Both the position numbers and the translations under genes were made by a program. The notes under the pieces are model-generated. The model was given only the letters and a program-made list of their open reading frames with translations, ran no database searches and was not told the origin of the DNA. Of a stretch of 64,000 nucleotides of DNA, positions 49,290 to 61,788 are shown piece by piece. The stretch's first letter is position 1. Each line of letters opens with the position of its first letter. Source of the stretch: Delphinus delphis (lineage: Eukaryota > Chordata > Mammalia > Artiodactyla > Delphinidae); assembly GCF_949987515.2 (NCBI RefSeq), contig NC_082694.2, positions 14,749,958-14,813,957 of the forward strand, in the 5' to 3' direction.

Positions 49290-49860
49290 GGAGTTAATTT
49301 TTATTTCGGTTAAAATACACATAACACAAAATTGACCATTTTAATCATTTTTAAGTGTACAATTCAGTGGCAGTAAGGACATTTACAATGTTGTACAACA
49401 TCATCCCAAACAGAAAGTCTGTAACCGTTAAACAGTAACTGCCGGTTCCCCTTGCTCTCAGCCCCAGTAACCATCATTCTACTTCCTATCTCTACTCTAG
49501 GAACATGACTGTCCCGCATATAAGTGGAATCATACAATATCTGTCCTTCTGTGTGTCTGCCATATTTCACTTAGTGTATTTTCAGGACTCATCCATGTTG
49601 TAGCCTGTGTCAGAATTTCTTTCCTTTTTAAGAGACTGAGAAATATTCCACTGTATAGATATGCCACATTGTTGATCTGTTCATCTATTGGGTTGTTTCC
49701 ACTTCTTGGCTCTTGTGAATAATGCTGCTATGAACATGAGTCTACAAGTACCTGCTTGAATCCTTGCTTTCAGTTCTTTTGAGTATAAACATAGCAGTGG
49801 AATTGCTGGATCATGCGTTAATTCTATGTTTAACTTTTAGAGGAACTTTATCCAGACTTC
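49290..49860 (-). mobile_element. Old antisense L1 3'-end fragment
   Basis: It reads cggttaaaatacacataac, ccattttaatcatttttaag, ataagtggaatcatacaata, tgaataatgctgctatgaac, a standard L1M 3' region in antisense. Confidence 0.8.
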
Positions 49861-50247
49861 TAACAATATTGTTCCACTGTTCCTTAAGATTATCCATGAA
49901 TTTACAGTTTCCATTGTACACCGTTTTTTCTTGCATCATGATGTGGGTTGCTTTTTTTTCTAAGGATATTCTTTTTTTCTTTTTCTTATTATTTTTTTTA
50001 ATCCTAAGGATATTCTGAAAAGTTTCTTCAGCAAGGGCCTGAAGAGAAACTGGCTTTTATCTGAAAATGTCAGTAGGAACAGGGAAAATCATTTTGCTGT
50101 GTCTAGACTTATTTTCAGGCATGTTCTCTGGCACAGTAAGAGTGGCATCTACTTTCTTGACACCCCCCGTTGTTGTTAAGAAGTCAGCTGTTAAGTCTGT
50201 CACCTCTTTGAAGGTTTACAATGTTTTTCCCCATTCTGGCTACTTTT

Positions 50248-50449
50248 TTGTGTGGGTGTGGTACACGGGCCTCTCACTGTTGTGGCCTCTCCCATTGCGG
50301 AGCACAGGCTCTGGACGCACAGGCTCAGCGGCCATGGCCCACGGGCCCAGCCGCTCCGCGGCATGTGGGATCTTCCCGGACCAGGGCACGAACCCGCGTC
50401 CCCTGCATCAGCAGGTGGACTCTCAACCACTGTGCCACCAGGGAAGCCC
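50248..50449 (-). mobile_element. CHR-type SINE
   Basis: The antisense copy has a 13-bp duplication with one mismatch (tctggctactttt at 50235-50247, tctgggtactttt at 50450-50462). Confidence 0.93.
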
Positions 50450-51861
50450 TCTGGGTACTTTTAAGAACCTATTTGTTTTGAGCACAGGTGTGGCTATTTT
50501 ATTTATCTTGATTTAGTTAGGCTTCTTCAATCTGACATGTCAGTACTGGAAAAATTTCAGTCTCAGAATGTCACCGTCCCTCACCAGTCTCTTAATTCTC
50601 TGTCACTGATGGTCAAACCTATACTTTTCCGTGTCGCCTTACAAGTTAACACTTCTTTACAGTTTCCTGTTACTCAATGCTGTCTTGTGTTATTTTTACC
50701 AATCTTTCAGTTTGTAAAAGAACTTTTTTCTGCCACTTAACTCATGTGCTGAATTTCTAATTTTAACCATCATGTCTCATTTCTGTTAAGTTCTATTCAG
50801 CTTCTTTCCAAATCTGGTCATTTCTGGCAATCTCATTCTTTCATCATATTCCTATACTCTCATTTCTTCAAACATACTAAACACTTCAGAATATAAAATA
50901 AGTGCTGGATCATTCCGGAACCTACAAACTCTGCACGTTTAATATGGCAGCTTCAGGTTTGCATTGACTCTTGCTCGTGGTAGCTTTCAGTTTCCATATT
51001 TGTGGATACAGTGCATTTGATTGTGAATAACAGTCCTTGGAACTATCTGTGGGACTCCTTTGAGGCCTGGCTTGAAGGTGATTTTCTCTATAGAGAATTC
51101 AAGTTTTCCTCTTCTTTCGCCTATTGGAGATTTCTAATCAACAGTGCCAATTCTAGATCCAAAACTGTATAAAGAAGCTTCTGGTAAGAAATTCCCAGGC
51201 AAGACGTTTCCCACTAAGGTAGGTAGATATTTCTACTTATTCTTTTCAGAAAACTTTGTTTTTGAAAGTTCATCCATGAAAGATTTTGGTTTGAAGTGGG
51301 CTGACGTTAGGCGGGGATCTTCGATCTCCTACTCTGAGCTCACAGGTAAAAATCCAGGCTCTAGGTCTTTGTCTGCACGACTTGATTTCAATTTAATTCC
51401 TTTTAGTACAGCTACAGCTGTCTAGGAGAATCAATCAAATCAATCTTCTTTATTTTCTTTCTTCATAGAGATGATTATTTTAGATACTACCGTTCTAAAA
51501 CTTGTAATAATTTCATTTTCCTTTGTAAACTCTTACACTATAATGGGTCAGAAGAGAGACAAAGAATTTTGATCTCTTACCTTTTTAGAACCATTTAACC
51601 CGTCACTATCTGGTTTTTGGTTAACTGTCACTTCTAAAGGTAGTTAATCAGTGGTGTTCCTTTACGGAAGTGTGACAGGAGTTTCAGCTTGGCTGGGGAG
51701 AAGCTTGTTCCCGTGTTAGCATTGTAATAACCACTCAGAAATCACTAGAGCATCAAATTTCTGTGCTTTTAAGATGAGTTCCTGGCGCAAACTCTTACAC
51801 CTGTAACACTGATGAAGTGTGTGTTGACTCTGCAACCAGAGAATAATGCCAATAAACGGAG

Positions 51862-52488
51862 TCAAAACATTATATGAATACTTTAATGCAAAATGCTTAA
51901 CACTTAAAATTAGCAAAGCTTCATTTAAATTAAAACTCCGTTTAACTAAAGATGGTTAACCCCAAGAATGGTGCAGTAGTTGACCTCTGCTATATAATGC
52001 CAGCCCTAAGGCAATACAACATCCAAACGTCGGTGGTCGCTTCCTCCACTGCCCTTCTGAACCCTAAGGGGTCGGGGAGGGGGTACTCAGACACAACAAA
52101 ACACAACCCAAATAAACTGCGCAGTGATTCCTAAGAGTTATAACCCATTTGACTAAGCTGTCCAACCACACAGCTGGGGAGTAACTGCAGGTCTTGTTCC
52201 AGAGCTGATACGGGCTTCTGTTTTTACAGCTGGGTAGAAGCTCTGCACTAGGTGAGAAGTCACAGTTTAAGGATGCATGTTCTGTAAATAGTTACTACAT
52301 ATACACATTTAGTGTCTGTAAACACTAGAAATATACATTAGACAGAGTACCCTTACCAGGTGGGTACAGTTTAAAAAAGAAGATGAGGTAACATGAGTCT
52401 CAAAGTCCACAGGATTCCTGCCTGAAGAGTTTGAACAGCTGCCAGTAATTCACTTCCAATGTGCAGGGGTAAGGCGCCTCTGGGACCC
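51862..52488 (-). other. KDM3A: KDM3A 3' UTR with ATTAAA signal
   Basis: The region follows the TGA on the - strand. No AATAAA is seen in the next 600 nt. ATTAAA (+ strand TTTAAT at 51882-51887) is the best candidate signal and puts cleavage near 51860-51870. The end point is inferred from that hexamer only. Confidence 0.6.
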
Positions 52489-52569
52489 TCAGGGTTTGCC
52501 AAAACCGGATTCACTGGCTTTCAGCATAGCAACCGCATCTTTCACTGCATGGTAGATAACATTCTTCAC
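52489..52569 (-). CDS. KDM3A: KDM3A terminal coding exon with stop
   Basis: The acceptor is TTTTTTCAG. The exon encodes 26 residues from VKNVIYHAVKDAVAM to ESGFGKP, followed by a TGA stop at 52489-52491. This is the conserved C-terminal tail after the JmjC domain. Confidence 0.96.
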   Translation of the reverse strand: MKNVIYHAVKDAVAMLKASESGFGKP

Positions 52570-53143
52570 CTGAAAAAACGAGAGAAAATATGGTCAGTTT
52601 ACCATGAGATCTAAAATCTGTCCGTAAGAATAAACCTTCCCCCTACCAATTTTATACCATGCTCTTGAAATTTAAAACTCAAAATTCAATATGAAATGTT
52701 AATAATACTTGAAAGGCCCCTGGGCTCCTTTAGGCTGTTATTTTATACACATTTTAAACCCATGCCCCCTTTGAAGAACTTAAAAGCTCATTTTCCCCCT
52801 TCCAGAGGCTTTGATCCTACGTGGCCCTGCCCCCAGTGAGCGCAGACACAAGCAAGCCCCAAGGTACAGCTCTATTTTTCAGAGTTTATCTATTTCCCTA
52901 GTTTTCCAAACATGGAATCATGTTAGATGACTCACTACTGAAAGCCTCTAAACCAAAATGAGATTTCCTCCATGTTTATTCCTCCTTTGCCTAAGTAGGT
53001 AGCAGGACTAGACATAAAGCCAGTTCATCAGCTCACTGTACCAAGTGTGGTGGTATGGCCAAGTTTGCTGATTATTTTTATAGGGTCGGTAATGAGCTAC
53101 GGAGCCAGAGTCAGAGAATGCCAGGAATCACGGCCATTTTTAC

Positions 53144-53278
53144 CTGTAATTTATCTTCATGATTCGTATGAGTCTGTGACAGATAGCGGAATTCCTGAGT
53201 AAGCCAGAAGCAGTGTTTAACATGCTCTGGAGAAACGAAATCTTCAGCCACTTTGATACAGCTATATAAGTTATGAAC
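53144..53278 (-). CDS. KDM3A: KDM3A coding exon, about residues 1251-1295
   Basis: The exon is 135 bp and phase 0 on both sides, with acceptor TGTCTTCCAG and donor GTAAAA. It encodes [20 protein letters not shown] through [10 protein letters not shown], closing the JmjC domain. It is separated from the previous exon by an 81-nt intron. Confidence 0.97.
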
Positions 53279-53359
53279 CTGGAAGACAACAGGCCACACG
53301 GTCACACGTGCCGAAGTTTACAGCGTAAGGAGAATGAAGACTAAAGTAATGGCTCTTGC
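53279..53359 (-). other. KDM3A: KDM3A 81-nt GC-AG intron
   Basis: In sense orientation the intron starts GCAAGAG after CAG and ends TGTCTTCCAG. The sequence between has a pyrimidine-rich 3' part. GC donors are a recognised minor class of U2 introns, and the CAG|GCAAG context fits their strong exon-side consensus. It is one of the shortest introns in the window and lies between the codons for GAPHQ and VHNLYS. Confidence 0.93.
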
Positions 53360-53536
53360 CTGATGCGGAGCTCCTGCTGGGATAAATACCACATCTCCAA
53401 GAAACTGCACGATGGCCCAGCCCTGGACTCCATACTCCTGATGAAGACGCTTCCTTAGTGATCGGTCTAAATACCAGCTCTGATCATGAATGGGATCGTG
53501 GTCTGCGGGGTTTTCTTGACCTTGCTCTTCTGATAC
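53360..53536 (-). CDS. KDM3A: KDM3A coding exon with third iron ligand, about residues 1192-1250
   Basis: The exon is 177 bp, with acceptor TGTTCTAG. Its donor reads CATCAG|GCAAGAG, so the following intron starts with GC, not GT. It encodes [20 protein letters not shown] through [13 protein letters not shown]. The His of GAPHQ is the third Fe(II) ligand (human His1249). No GT donor exists at the position needed, and the next exon resumes at VHNLYS exactly as the family requires. Confidence 0.96.
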
Positions 53537-54794
53537 CTAGAACACATTCCGAGTATTATGAAACTGAGTGACACGCTGGGTCTCCATGAGGGCATTTTGC
53601 CCCCTGGACAGTGTGGGCAGTCAGTCAGTAAATGTCAGGCCTTCTTTAACACGTGTCCCTGTTGGCAGAAAGAGAAAATAGCACTCAAAGACATTAACTG
53701 AATGACCCAAGGGGAAACTGAAGGAAAATGCGGGTTCCCTTCTGTCACTTCCTGTGAACCGTGAGTGGCAGTCTGCATATTTTTGTCAACACTGTTAGGA
53801 CAGTATCTTGGCCTAGGCTTTTGAATGTCAGTAGACTTAAGCTCCTTAGAAATAGACTTGCTAGACTGCAGTTCTTAAACATCTGTATTCACTTAACAAT
53901 GTGAGTTATGAAAGAGTCCCACAGTTGGCTGTAGGTTAAACTCGTTTACTCTAGACCCAGTATCTGGCAGCACAGACTCAGGGTGACACTATCAAAGGGA
54001 CAGTATGGCGACCGGCAGGTTTTCTGGAAGAGTCAAATTATCCTTAGCGAGAAACATGTTGATTGAAGCAAATGCTGGTTAAGGGTCTAACCTGGCACCA
54101 GGCAGCAGGCTAGGAGCGTTCCTATCCACTCCTCGTGAACAACTGAAGAATACCAGCCACAGATATCTGGGCCGCAACTGGCAGCCTCAGTGGCGAACAG
54201 GTTAAAAACTGAATATGCCCATCTTTCCAGCTGCCTAGAACTTCCACACAGAACCCTTGCTGAACAACCTGCTAACTACTGGAAACCTGGAATCTTCAAA
54301 GTCCCTGTATCCCTTTCCCGCATAAGCTAATGGCCACAGTAGGGTGTGAGGTCTTCCTGACCTACTACTAAATGAGGGTGGATAAAACCAACAGGGACCT
54401 CAGTAACTCACTTGAAGCACAGCTATCAAGAGCAGAGAAATGATACATGGACTTCTGAAGTGCTTAGATTTTTAAGGCAATAAAAACAAATAGACACTAC
54501 GTGATCATCAGAGGAACTACCCTGAAGGGAGAGCACAAAAACTTCCAAATGCACTATGACATAACACACAGACATAAGAAAAAAGATAAGTTTCCCTCTT
54601 TTCAGAGGTGTGAGCCTAATCATCTAGAAATCGTTGTTCCTTAGCAACCAGCTTCAGCCTATCCAATCTGAGATGCACAGATCTAACTTTCGAAGCTGCG
54701 ATTATTCTCCAGTAACCCAGTCAGGTCTCGACATGTAGTATAACACTGCTATTCTGCCTCTCTCTCTTCACATGCCATAGGGTAAGGAGCACAC

Positions 54795-54934
54795 CTTTTT
54801 AAGAAATTCTCGTATCTTCTCTGTGTCCTTAGCAGCATATATGTGCCAGAGGGCTCCTGGCTTCTCTTTTCCTTCAATAAATCGCTTTATCGTGAGTTCA
54901 TCAGAATCTCCGTCTTGGATGGTCTTAAGGACTT
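54795..54934 (-). CDS. KDM3A: KDM3A coding exon, about residues 1145-1191
   Basis: The exon is 140 bp, with acceptor TTGCTCCAG and donor GTGTGC. It encodes the end of the Glu-rich linker and [20 protein letters not shown] through KIREFLKK, an insertion within the JmjC fold. It ends in phase 0. Confidence 0.96.
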
Positions 54935-55014
54935 CTGGAGCAAGAGAGAGCAAACATCAGACCACAACGTCCCAGCTCAGAGAATAAGCCCCACTTTTAT
55001 GCTCAGCACCCTAC
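54935..55014 (-). other. KDM3A: KDM3A 80-nt GT-AG intron
   Basis: In sense orientation it starts GTAGGGTGCTGAG and ends TCTTGCTCCAG. It falls within the acidic QEE linker, splitting a Glu codon. Confidence 0.93.
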
Positions 55015-55134
55015 CTTCTTCTTGGTCACACTGTCCTTTGGGAATTCCCACATAGACCATGACATTAGCCGCATCAGATACATCTAAGTGAAGATTTGTC
55101 GTCCCATATTTCCGATCTTCTGGAGTAATTAATC
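55015..55134 (-). CDS. KDM3A: KDM3A coding exon with HxD iron ligands, about residues 1105-1145
   Basis: The exon is 120 bp, with acceptor TGTTTGCAG and donor GTAGGG. It encodes [20 protein letters not shown] and on to [17 protein letters not shown] supplies His1120 and Asp1122, two of the three Fe(II) ligands of the JmjC active site, and both are intact. Confidence 0.97.
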
Positions 55135-58100
55135 CTGCAAACAGAAAATGCCTTAAATTTACCGAGACAGCAAAGACTGCCTGAGTCTTTCCCACTCCCT
55201 GGAATACGTGGTCACAAAACTTAAAAGCTACCTTTCTGATCATATAAAAGTAATGGAACAATATTTAACATTAAGTTATTTTATCCTTTCAACTTTGGGG
55301 AAAAAAGTTCTTATTAAATGTTTATTTGTAAGAATAAAAAACCAACTCCTAACACTAGCACTTGTTTCTGGTGATAGGCAAAATAGGTTTCCTCCTGCTG
55401 AGAACAACTAAAAATCCTTGATGAAGTTATTTTGAAACATATTTTTTTAATGAGTCAATATGCTGGCAAGAAAAGAAAGCCAAACCTAGAAAGCAGGGCT
55501 CGGGAACGTACAGTGGACTCTGCTGAGGCTGGATTTGCCAGAAGGATGTTTGCTCAAGCAGGGGAGCTCAAGCTTTGGTTGACACAGACTAGAAGGACTC
55601 TGGGGTAAGACGTAAGATGGGGAGTCTAACAGAAACCCCCCTCAGAAACGGGTAAAGCTGGGACCTCAAATGACTATGTACTCAGTGCAAGAAGGAACGC
55701 TGCCCACGTGTTCCTTGGATCCCTCAACTGCGGAAGAGGTGAGCCTGAGCACGAGGTCCGCGCTGGTACTCATAATCCGAGACGCTAACCTCTCACCCCA
55801 GGAGAAGGCTCATTTGTTCAGCATCCACCCTGAGGCTCGCCAAGCCCTGCGGTTACCTGGGACGCACGTCCTGACATGCAGTCACTGCTTCTTGAATGGG
55901 CAGCAGAGCCAAGCATAGCTCGGGTGGGCAAGCCGAGGCTGTTTTCTAACCTGCCAGGCCCTGAAGCAGCCCTGTCTCATTCGGAGGCCAAGGAACTTCT
56001 CTCTGGCTTGCAGGGGTCTGTGGTTTAGGAGCAGCTATACACAGGAGAGGGGACCTTATCATTTCAACCGCGGACCATGGCCCTAGGGCTCTGCTGCACT
56101 TTCCTTTCTTTCCAGTTTGCTGAAATATCAGCCCAAGGAGGAGGTAAAGCAACAGATATTGGACAAAAATCATAGGATATATGAGATTTCCTTTAAAATA
56201 GTAAAGGAAAAATATAAAGGGAGGAAATAAGGAAGCAATTATGGAAAAAGAACCTGAGAGCTGTTGTAACTGGGGGATGAGTATATGGGAAGTCACTGTC
56301 CTGGACTCTCACGTTTTCAGTGCATTTGGAAAATTTTCTATAGTACAAAATAAACAAGTAAAATCTGAGAAGAGAAAAAAACAATTAACACGAGAGAAGG
56401 CAAACGAATGAAATGAACAGTTATTCACGACGGCACGGAGGAACACCCAGTCTGATTGCATTTATATAAAGCGCAAAGGCAGGTTAAACACTAAAGAATG
56501 TTCTGCAGGAACACGAACATACGGTAAAGCTATAAATGTAAGGAAATGATAAACACAAACGTCAGGGTGTTGGCTAACACGGGGCAGGAGGAAGGAGACG
56601 GAGCTGGGAGGAGGGACGAACGGTGAGCAAGTCTCAGAGCCTCGTCAGAAGCCGCTTGCTGGTTTGGCTGTTGCCAAACTGAGTAAAAAGTGTTCCGCAG
56701 AAGAGGAAGGAAATGACACCTACCCAGCCGTCAGCCCCAAGTCCAGCCAATCCCAGCTACGGGTGACGGCACACTGATAAAACCAGGCTCTAAACTGAGA
56801 GAGCCTGAACTCAGATGGAACCAAAAACAACGGTCCCAGGGAAAGGATTCCCAGAAAATAGAAAATCCTGAAACAAAACACACCATGGACTTTTATGAAA
56901 AGAACACAAGCTGACACCGTAGGGGCTGCTGGGTGACAGAGCACTGGGGTTGGAGGCTGGGTCAAGCCTAGATAGGAGACATAAGTCCTCCTCCCAGACC
57001 TGCCACTAGATGCCCCTTGGATATCCTGATCAGGTCACCGTCCCCTCTATTGTCCTGAAGTCCTGGTCCCCATGTGTAGTGCTGGTGCTGGAGCTGGAGA
57101 GAGGGTGACTGTGTGGTCTTTCCAAAGAGCCTTTCACTCTACGTCGTCTGTAGAGGAGTCACAGCTCAGTCACCCAACTTCTGAAAAATGACCGCTCTCT
57201 AATGATGTTTATGATAAGGTGCGAGGTGTTTGAAAATGAACACGTTTTCTTTATTTTCAATCCCTAACTGCTTACTCTGAACGGGAACAATTTTGATAGG
57301 AAAAGCTATTATAGAGTAACACTGCCCTCTATCTGTTGGTATCTAGGAGGAAAAGAGTTGCTGTCAAGCCATTTAAACCAAGCCGACTATTTATTTTGAG
57401 AACTTCTCAAATAACCACTTCTACCCTGTAAAGCTGCATCATTTCTGTGAGGCATGGATAATCACTCTGCAACACTACACCATTTGCTTTAGCGGAAAAA
57501 TGCTTCCATTTACGTAAATTCATTGCAAATCTTCCCTGTGAACAGAATATGCCCTGAAGTCCCAGCCATCCAGCTTCTCTGAAGGGCTCGGGGGAAGGGA
57601 ACATCTGGGCATCTAGGCTGTGGCAACTTCCCAAGGTAAACTCCCCTCTTGGAACGTCCCCTGAGCTCACTCCAGGCGCTTCCCCGGGCGACCCCACCAG
57701 AACAGAAGAAGTGGGGGGCTGAGGTCCAAGCCCTCCCTCTCCCAACAGCATCTGGAGAACGTGGCAAAGCTGCCAGAAGACTCTGGCCTGCCACCCTCAA
57801 GTCTGAGAGACTGGAGTTGGGATCATTATGGGAGGAAGGAAATAAATCGGAGAAATACAATTCCAAGGGTGTTTTCAGTACTAGCTTAAGTAGCTAACTA
57901 CTACCCACCAACACAGAACATTGAATTTAAGAGTAGCAGATGCTGAAACAGCTGGAATGCTAGCAGACTGACCTAAACGTCCGGCAACATTAAAACAATT
58001 AATAAAATTACATTCATTCAATTGTGTACCATGCAACCGTTAAAAACGATCACACTAAAAACCATTAAGCAACATGTAAAGGTTTTACTGTATAATATTA

Positions 58101-58337
58101 GGTGTAGGAGAAGCTTTTTAAATGGCATGTGCCCTACAACTGCAACTATGAAACGGAAATATACATGCACGTGGCCAAGGAATGAAAGGAAATATGCAAA
58201 CATGAAGACTACTGCTGTGTTAAGGGTTAGGGTTATAGACGTTTTCCATCTCTCCCTCCCCAAAAATCAATGTTCCAAACATTCTGACTTGCCTTACTTC
58301 TGTAATAATTTTTTCAAGTGAGCCATTTCCTCCTTAC

Positions 58338-58468
58338 CATAAGCATTATACATCTTGGGACCCAGATCTGGCCTAACAAAGTAGTTTGGCAGCCTCGAGG
58401 CCAAGTTCAGTTTGCCATCTCTCCTTGTGTACTCAGGCAGTGGAATGTTGGCCATCAGATCATCAAAC
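58338..58468 (-). CDS. KDM3A: KDM3A coding exon, about residues 1061-1105
   Basis: The exon is 131 bp, with acceptor TCGTCCTAG and donor GTAAGG. It encodes [20 protein letters not shown] through PKMYNAY within the JmjC domain, then the first base of a split Gly codon. Confidence 0.96.
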
Positions 58469-58619
58469 CTAGGACGAGAGAACCATGAATTTGCAAAATA
58501 AGCTTGTGTTTCTAATATATCGTGGGATTTGATTTGTTCCTTCTACACCAAAAGGAACAACGAAAATATCTGTGCTCGTGAAGATGGAGATAGCTATCAT
58601 TAACAACATTTAAGATTAG

Positions 58620-58972
58620 CATATGATATCACTTATATGTGGATTCTAAACTATGATACAAATGAACCTATCTATGAAACAGAAACAGAATCAGGGACAC
58701 AGAGAATAGATTGGTGGTTGCCAAGGGGGAGGGGGTTGGGAAAGTGTAGGAGTGGGAGTTTGGGATTACCAAATGCAAACTGGTATATATAGGATGGATA
58801 AACAACAAGGTCCTACTGTAGAGCACAGGGAACTATATTCAGTATCCTGTGATAAACCATAATGGAAAAGAATATAAAAAAAGAGTGTATAGATATGTAT
58901 TGCTGTACGGCAGTAATTAACACAACACTGTAATTCAACTATACTTCAATAAAAAATAAATTTAAAAAAACC
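58620..58972 (+). mobile_element. 5'-truncated L1 3' end in a KDM3A intron
   Basis: The sense L1 3' UTR ends tatacttcaataaaaaataa. A perfect 12-bp target-site duplication, atttaagattag, lies at 58608-58619 and 58976-58987. This copy preserves the segment (agcacagggaactatattca) needed to interpret the L1-A deletion. Confidence 0.92.
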
Positions 58973-59059
58973 AATATTTAAGATTAGAATTACAGTGCTT
59001 ATGAACAAAGACATCTTCTTTCTCTCCTACATCCCACATATATATCAAAATGATCTCGA

Positions 59060-59272
59060 GGGCTTCCCTGGTGGCGCAGTGGTTGAGAGTCCGCCTGCCG
59101 ATGCAGGGGACGCAGGTTCGTGCCCCGGTCCGGGAAGATCCCACATGCCGCGGAGCGGCTGGGCCTGTGAGCCATGGCCGCTGAGCCTGCGCGTCCGGAG
59201 CCTGTGCTCCGCCAACAGGAGAGGCCACAACAGTGAGAGGCCCACGTACCGCAAAAAAAAAAAAAAAAAAAA
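59060..59272 (+). mobile_element. CHR-type SINE with A20 tail
   Basis: The sense copy is in a KDM3A intron, antisense to that gene. The 8-bp duplication gatctcga lies at 59052-59059 and 59273-59280. The long pure A tail suggests a young insertion. Confidence 0.93.
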
Positions 59273-59664
59273 GATCTCGAATACTGCAGACAAAAATCTG
59301 AGCAACAAATTCCTGATGATAAGTAGTGACACTAAGGGATATATTATTCATTAGTTCTGAGGATTCTCTGCAAGGTTCAAGCTCAATTCAGGAAAATGGA
59401 TCTAGCAATTCTGCTGTCTCATCTAAAGCAACGGTATCACTGTATTATACCCAACCCTAGCATGTCTGATCTCACTCCTGCCTCCACATCAGTGTGTGCA
59501 CGTCTGAGTCGGCCTCTTCTCTGGCGGAGCACTACAGTGGAAATGCGTGGAGTTTTCACTAGTGAACCAGATTTAAAAGTCAGTAACTTCATCTTACCAC
59601 CTCAAAAGAAGTTTATCCTACCAAGTCAAGGACAGGATCATCTCTCCCCTCCCCATAATCGTAC

Positions 59665-59752
59665 CTGGAGGGCATCATATCTCTAAAATCTTCTCCTGGT
59701 GGCCAGTCCTTAAGTTTCAACACCATTGGCTCTTTTTCATTTTTCAAGCGGT
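59665..59752 (-). CDS. KDM3A: KDM3A coding exon, about residues 1032-1061
   Basis: The exon is 88 bp, with acceptor CCTTGCAG and donor GTACGA. It encodes [20 protein letters not shown] through DMMPS and two bases of a split Arg codon, covering the edge of the JmjC domain. It lies between introns carrying a truncated L1 and a CHR SINE. Confidence 0.96.
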
Positions 59753-60499
59753 CTGCAAGGTAACCGGAATTACTGAATTGCTACTGTTCATAACTTGGAA
59801 ACAGACCAAAATGGATGGCAAATGAGCACTTTAAGCCTTAACAATGCAAATAAAACTTATCTCTGCAAGATCTTCATAACCTGATACATCTGATATACAA
59901 ATATTATTTTTCAACATTCCCCTCCTGCAAATGGCCAATTATTTTATTTCTACGGTGCCGAGAAATCCATTCATACCCAGGAAGCAGCAAGGGGTAGCAA
60001 ACTGAAGACCACCAACGAGTCTGTGTTGCAGCCCTGTCTTTTCTAAATGCTTATTCAACTGCTACTCCTTGAGATTTCAGCCACTCCCTTTTGTCTATTC
60101 CACATAGGCGGTGTTTTGACAGATCCAATCTCCTCCTATACAGTGTTCTAGAAGAAGTGAGCAGCCCCCCAACTAACGAACAGCAATTTAACAATCAAAG
60201 GGCCACAGATTTTAGAAAACCCAGTTTTCTGAGGCCAGCATGAAATAGAAATGACTTACTTTGCTCAGAGAGACTGAAGCTACCTGATGTTCTGTCCAGG
60301 GACAGCTAGGGCTAATAGGGCCCACTCTCCCCCACCTCCCCATCTTCTAGGTGACACGTACAGGGTTTAGTCAGAACTGTTTTTTTGTAATAGCACAGTT
60401 ACCCACTGCAGGTGATGTGAAGGAACCAAGAACCAAGGAGCTCTAATTGAAAAAAATACGTTGACAATTATGAGTAACAGCAATGATAACTATCATTTC

Positions 60500-60695
60500 A
60501 CTTCTTGCTGTGTTCCAGTCTCTGCTCAAGTGTTTTAACCATTTAGTCCTTATAACTAAATCCAACATCCCAGTGAGATCTGGCACTATTTAATACTTCT
60601 GCTTTTGGATGAGGAAATTGACATATGCCTGAGGCCATCCAGCTATTGAAATTAAACAGCAGAACTGAAACTGGAACCCAGTTTCAAACCTTATA
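60500..60695 (+). repeat. MIR element
   Basis: The order is gataactatcatttcac, gtgttttaaccatttagtcc, tttggatgaggaaattgaca, aactggaacccagtttc, matching MIR layout. It is diverged. Confidence 0.7.
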
Positions 60696-60934
60696 TTCAT
60701 GAGGACTAACATTTGTATAGCGTCCTGTAGTCATCCGAGTCCCATAACCTAGTTTGAACAGGTGCACACTCCAGGAGACAAGAAACAGAGGAAAATACGG
60801 GTACAGTGTATGTTCAGGACACCAGTGGCGTCTCAGCATGGGTGGTGTACCAGGGGATCTGGGCAGCAGAATCATCAGTATGGAAAAGGCAGGCTGCGGT
60901 GGACTCTGGGCTGCCGTAACCATTTGCAGGCATG

Positions 60935-61035
60935 AGGAAGTGTGAGCCCCAGAAAGATGCAATTACCAAGCTCACGTACACAGCAAGTACATATCAAGAG
61001 TCAGGATTTGAACCCAGGCCTAACTGGAGAGCACA
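60935..61035 (+). repeat. MIR 3'-part fragment
   Basis: It has the order gtgagccccagaaagatgca, acagcaagtacatatcaag, caggatttgaacccaggcc, ending at gcacactgtag. It is short. Confidence 0.6.
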
Positions 61036-61732
61036 CTGTAGTACGTGTGGCCCTCGATCCCCTTTCAAAGGACCTGCTGCCCAGACACGGCTTTGGGGTC
61101 TGCGTCAGCTGCAGAGAGCTGTCCTGCCAGGTCATGCCCTCCGTGGGGCACCACCACCTGGAGGCCGAGGGAGATGAGGGGATGAAGGCCCTGACTTTCC
61201 CCACTTCAGCCCAGTCTGAGACAATGAGAGGCGATGCCTGCTACAGAGCTCCCTGCCAGGCTGGCTGAGGCTCCGCTGGCCTCTGCCGCAGCCCGCCCCT
61301 CTGCCAGCCCGGTCCTGCTTCCTCCCCCATCTCAGACGTTGATCCCCAGGGAAACACCTTACGTCTGAAACCCAACCTTAACCTCTACGTGTGGAAACCC
61401 CCATCATGCCCTACTTAGAGTTAGCTAAACCTTTGTTCTAAAGTTCGTTGAAAGTGCGGGCCATAACCTGCAAACGTGGGTTATGGGAAATAAGGAAGCA
61501 GGAGATTACAAGGTAAAAATATGTCGTGAAAGAATGAGAATGATAAATGAGCAAAGTTGAATTACTGAGTCTAATAAGAATGAACTGGCCAAGCCCTCCA
61601 GTGCGGGTGGGAGCATGAGGCCAGGTGCCTGTGCTGACGAAGGGGTTCTTGCAAACAGTTTACTGACTGGCCAATGCACGGAAAGGGCCCAAGCTCGGCA
61701 CCAGACACTCAAGCCTCCTTACCACCACCATG

Positions 61733-61788
61733 CCCCTCGCCCAGGTGAAGCAGGCAGTGACCCCTCGCCCAGGTGAAGCAGGCAGTGA
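61733..61788 (+). repeat. 28-bp exact tandem duplication
   Basis: Unit 1 occupies 61733-61760 and unit 2 61761-61788. Both begin cccctcgcccaggtgaagca and are identical. The pair lies in a KDM3A intron. Confidence 0.95.

Larger units (their letters stand above)
38703..51861. other. Intergenic region between CHMP3 and KDM3A 3' ends
   Basis: About 13 kb separates the two convergent genes. It is dominated by L1 pieces, a Tigger1-like element and SINEs listed separately. No recognised element was seen in 38703-39214, 41100-42300 or 51100-51860. 49980-51100 has weak resemblance to an old antisense L1 5' part but is not assigned. No host gene was recognised here. Confidence 0.8.

Noticed and set aside
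57407..57866. - strand frames of 114-118 codons inside a KDM3A intron
   Set aside because: They lie between two exons that join in frame without them, and no splice sites frame them.
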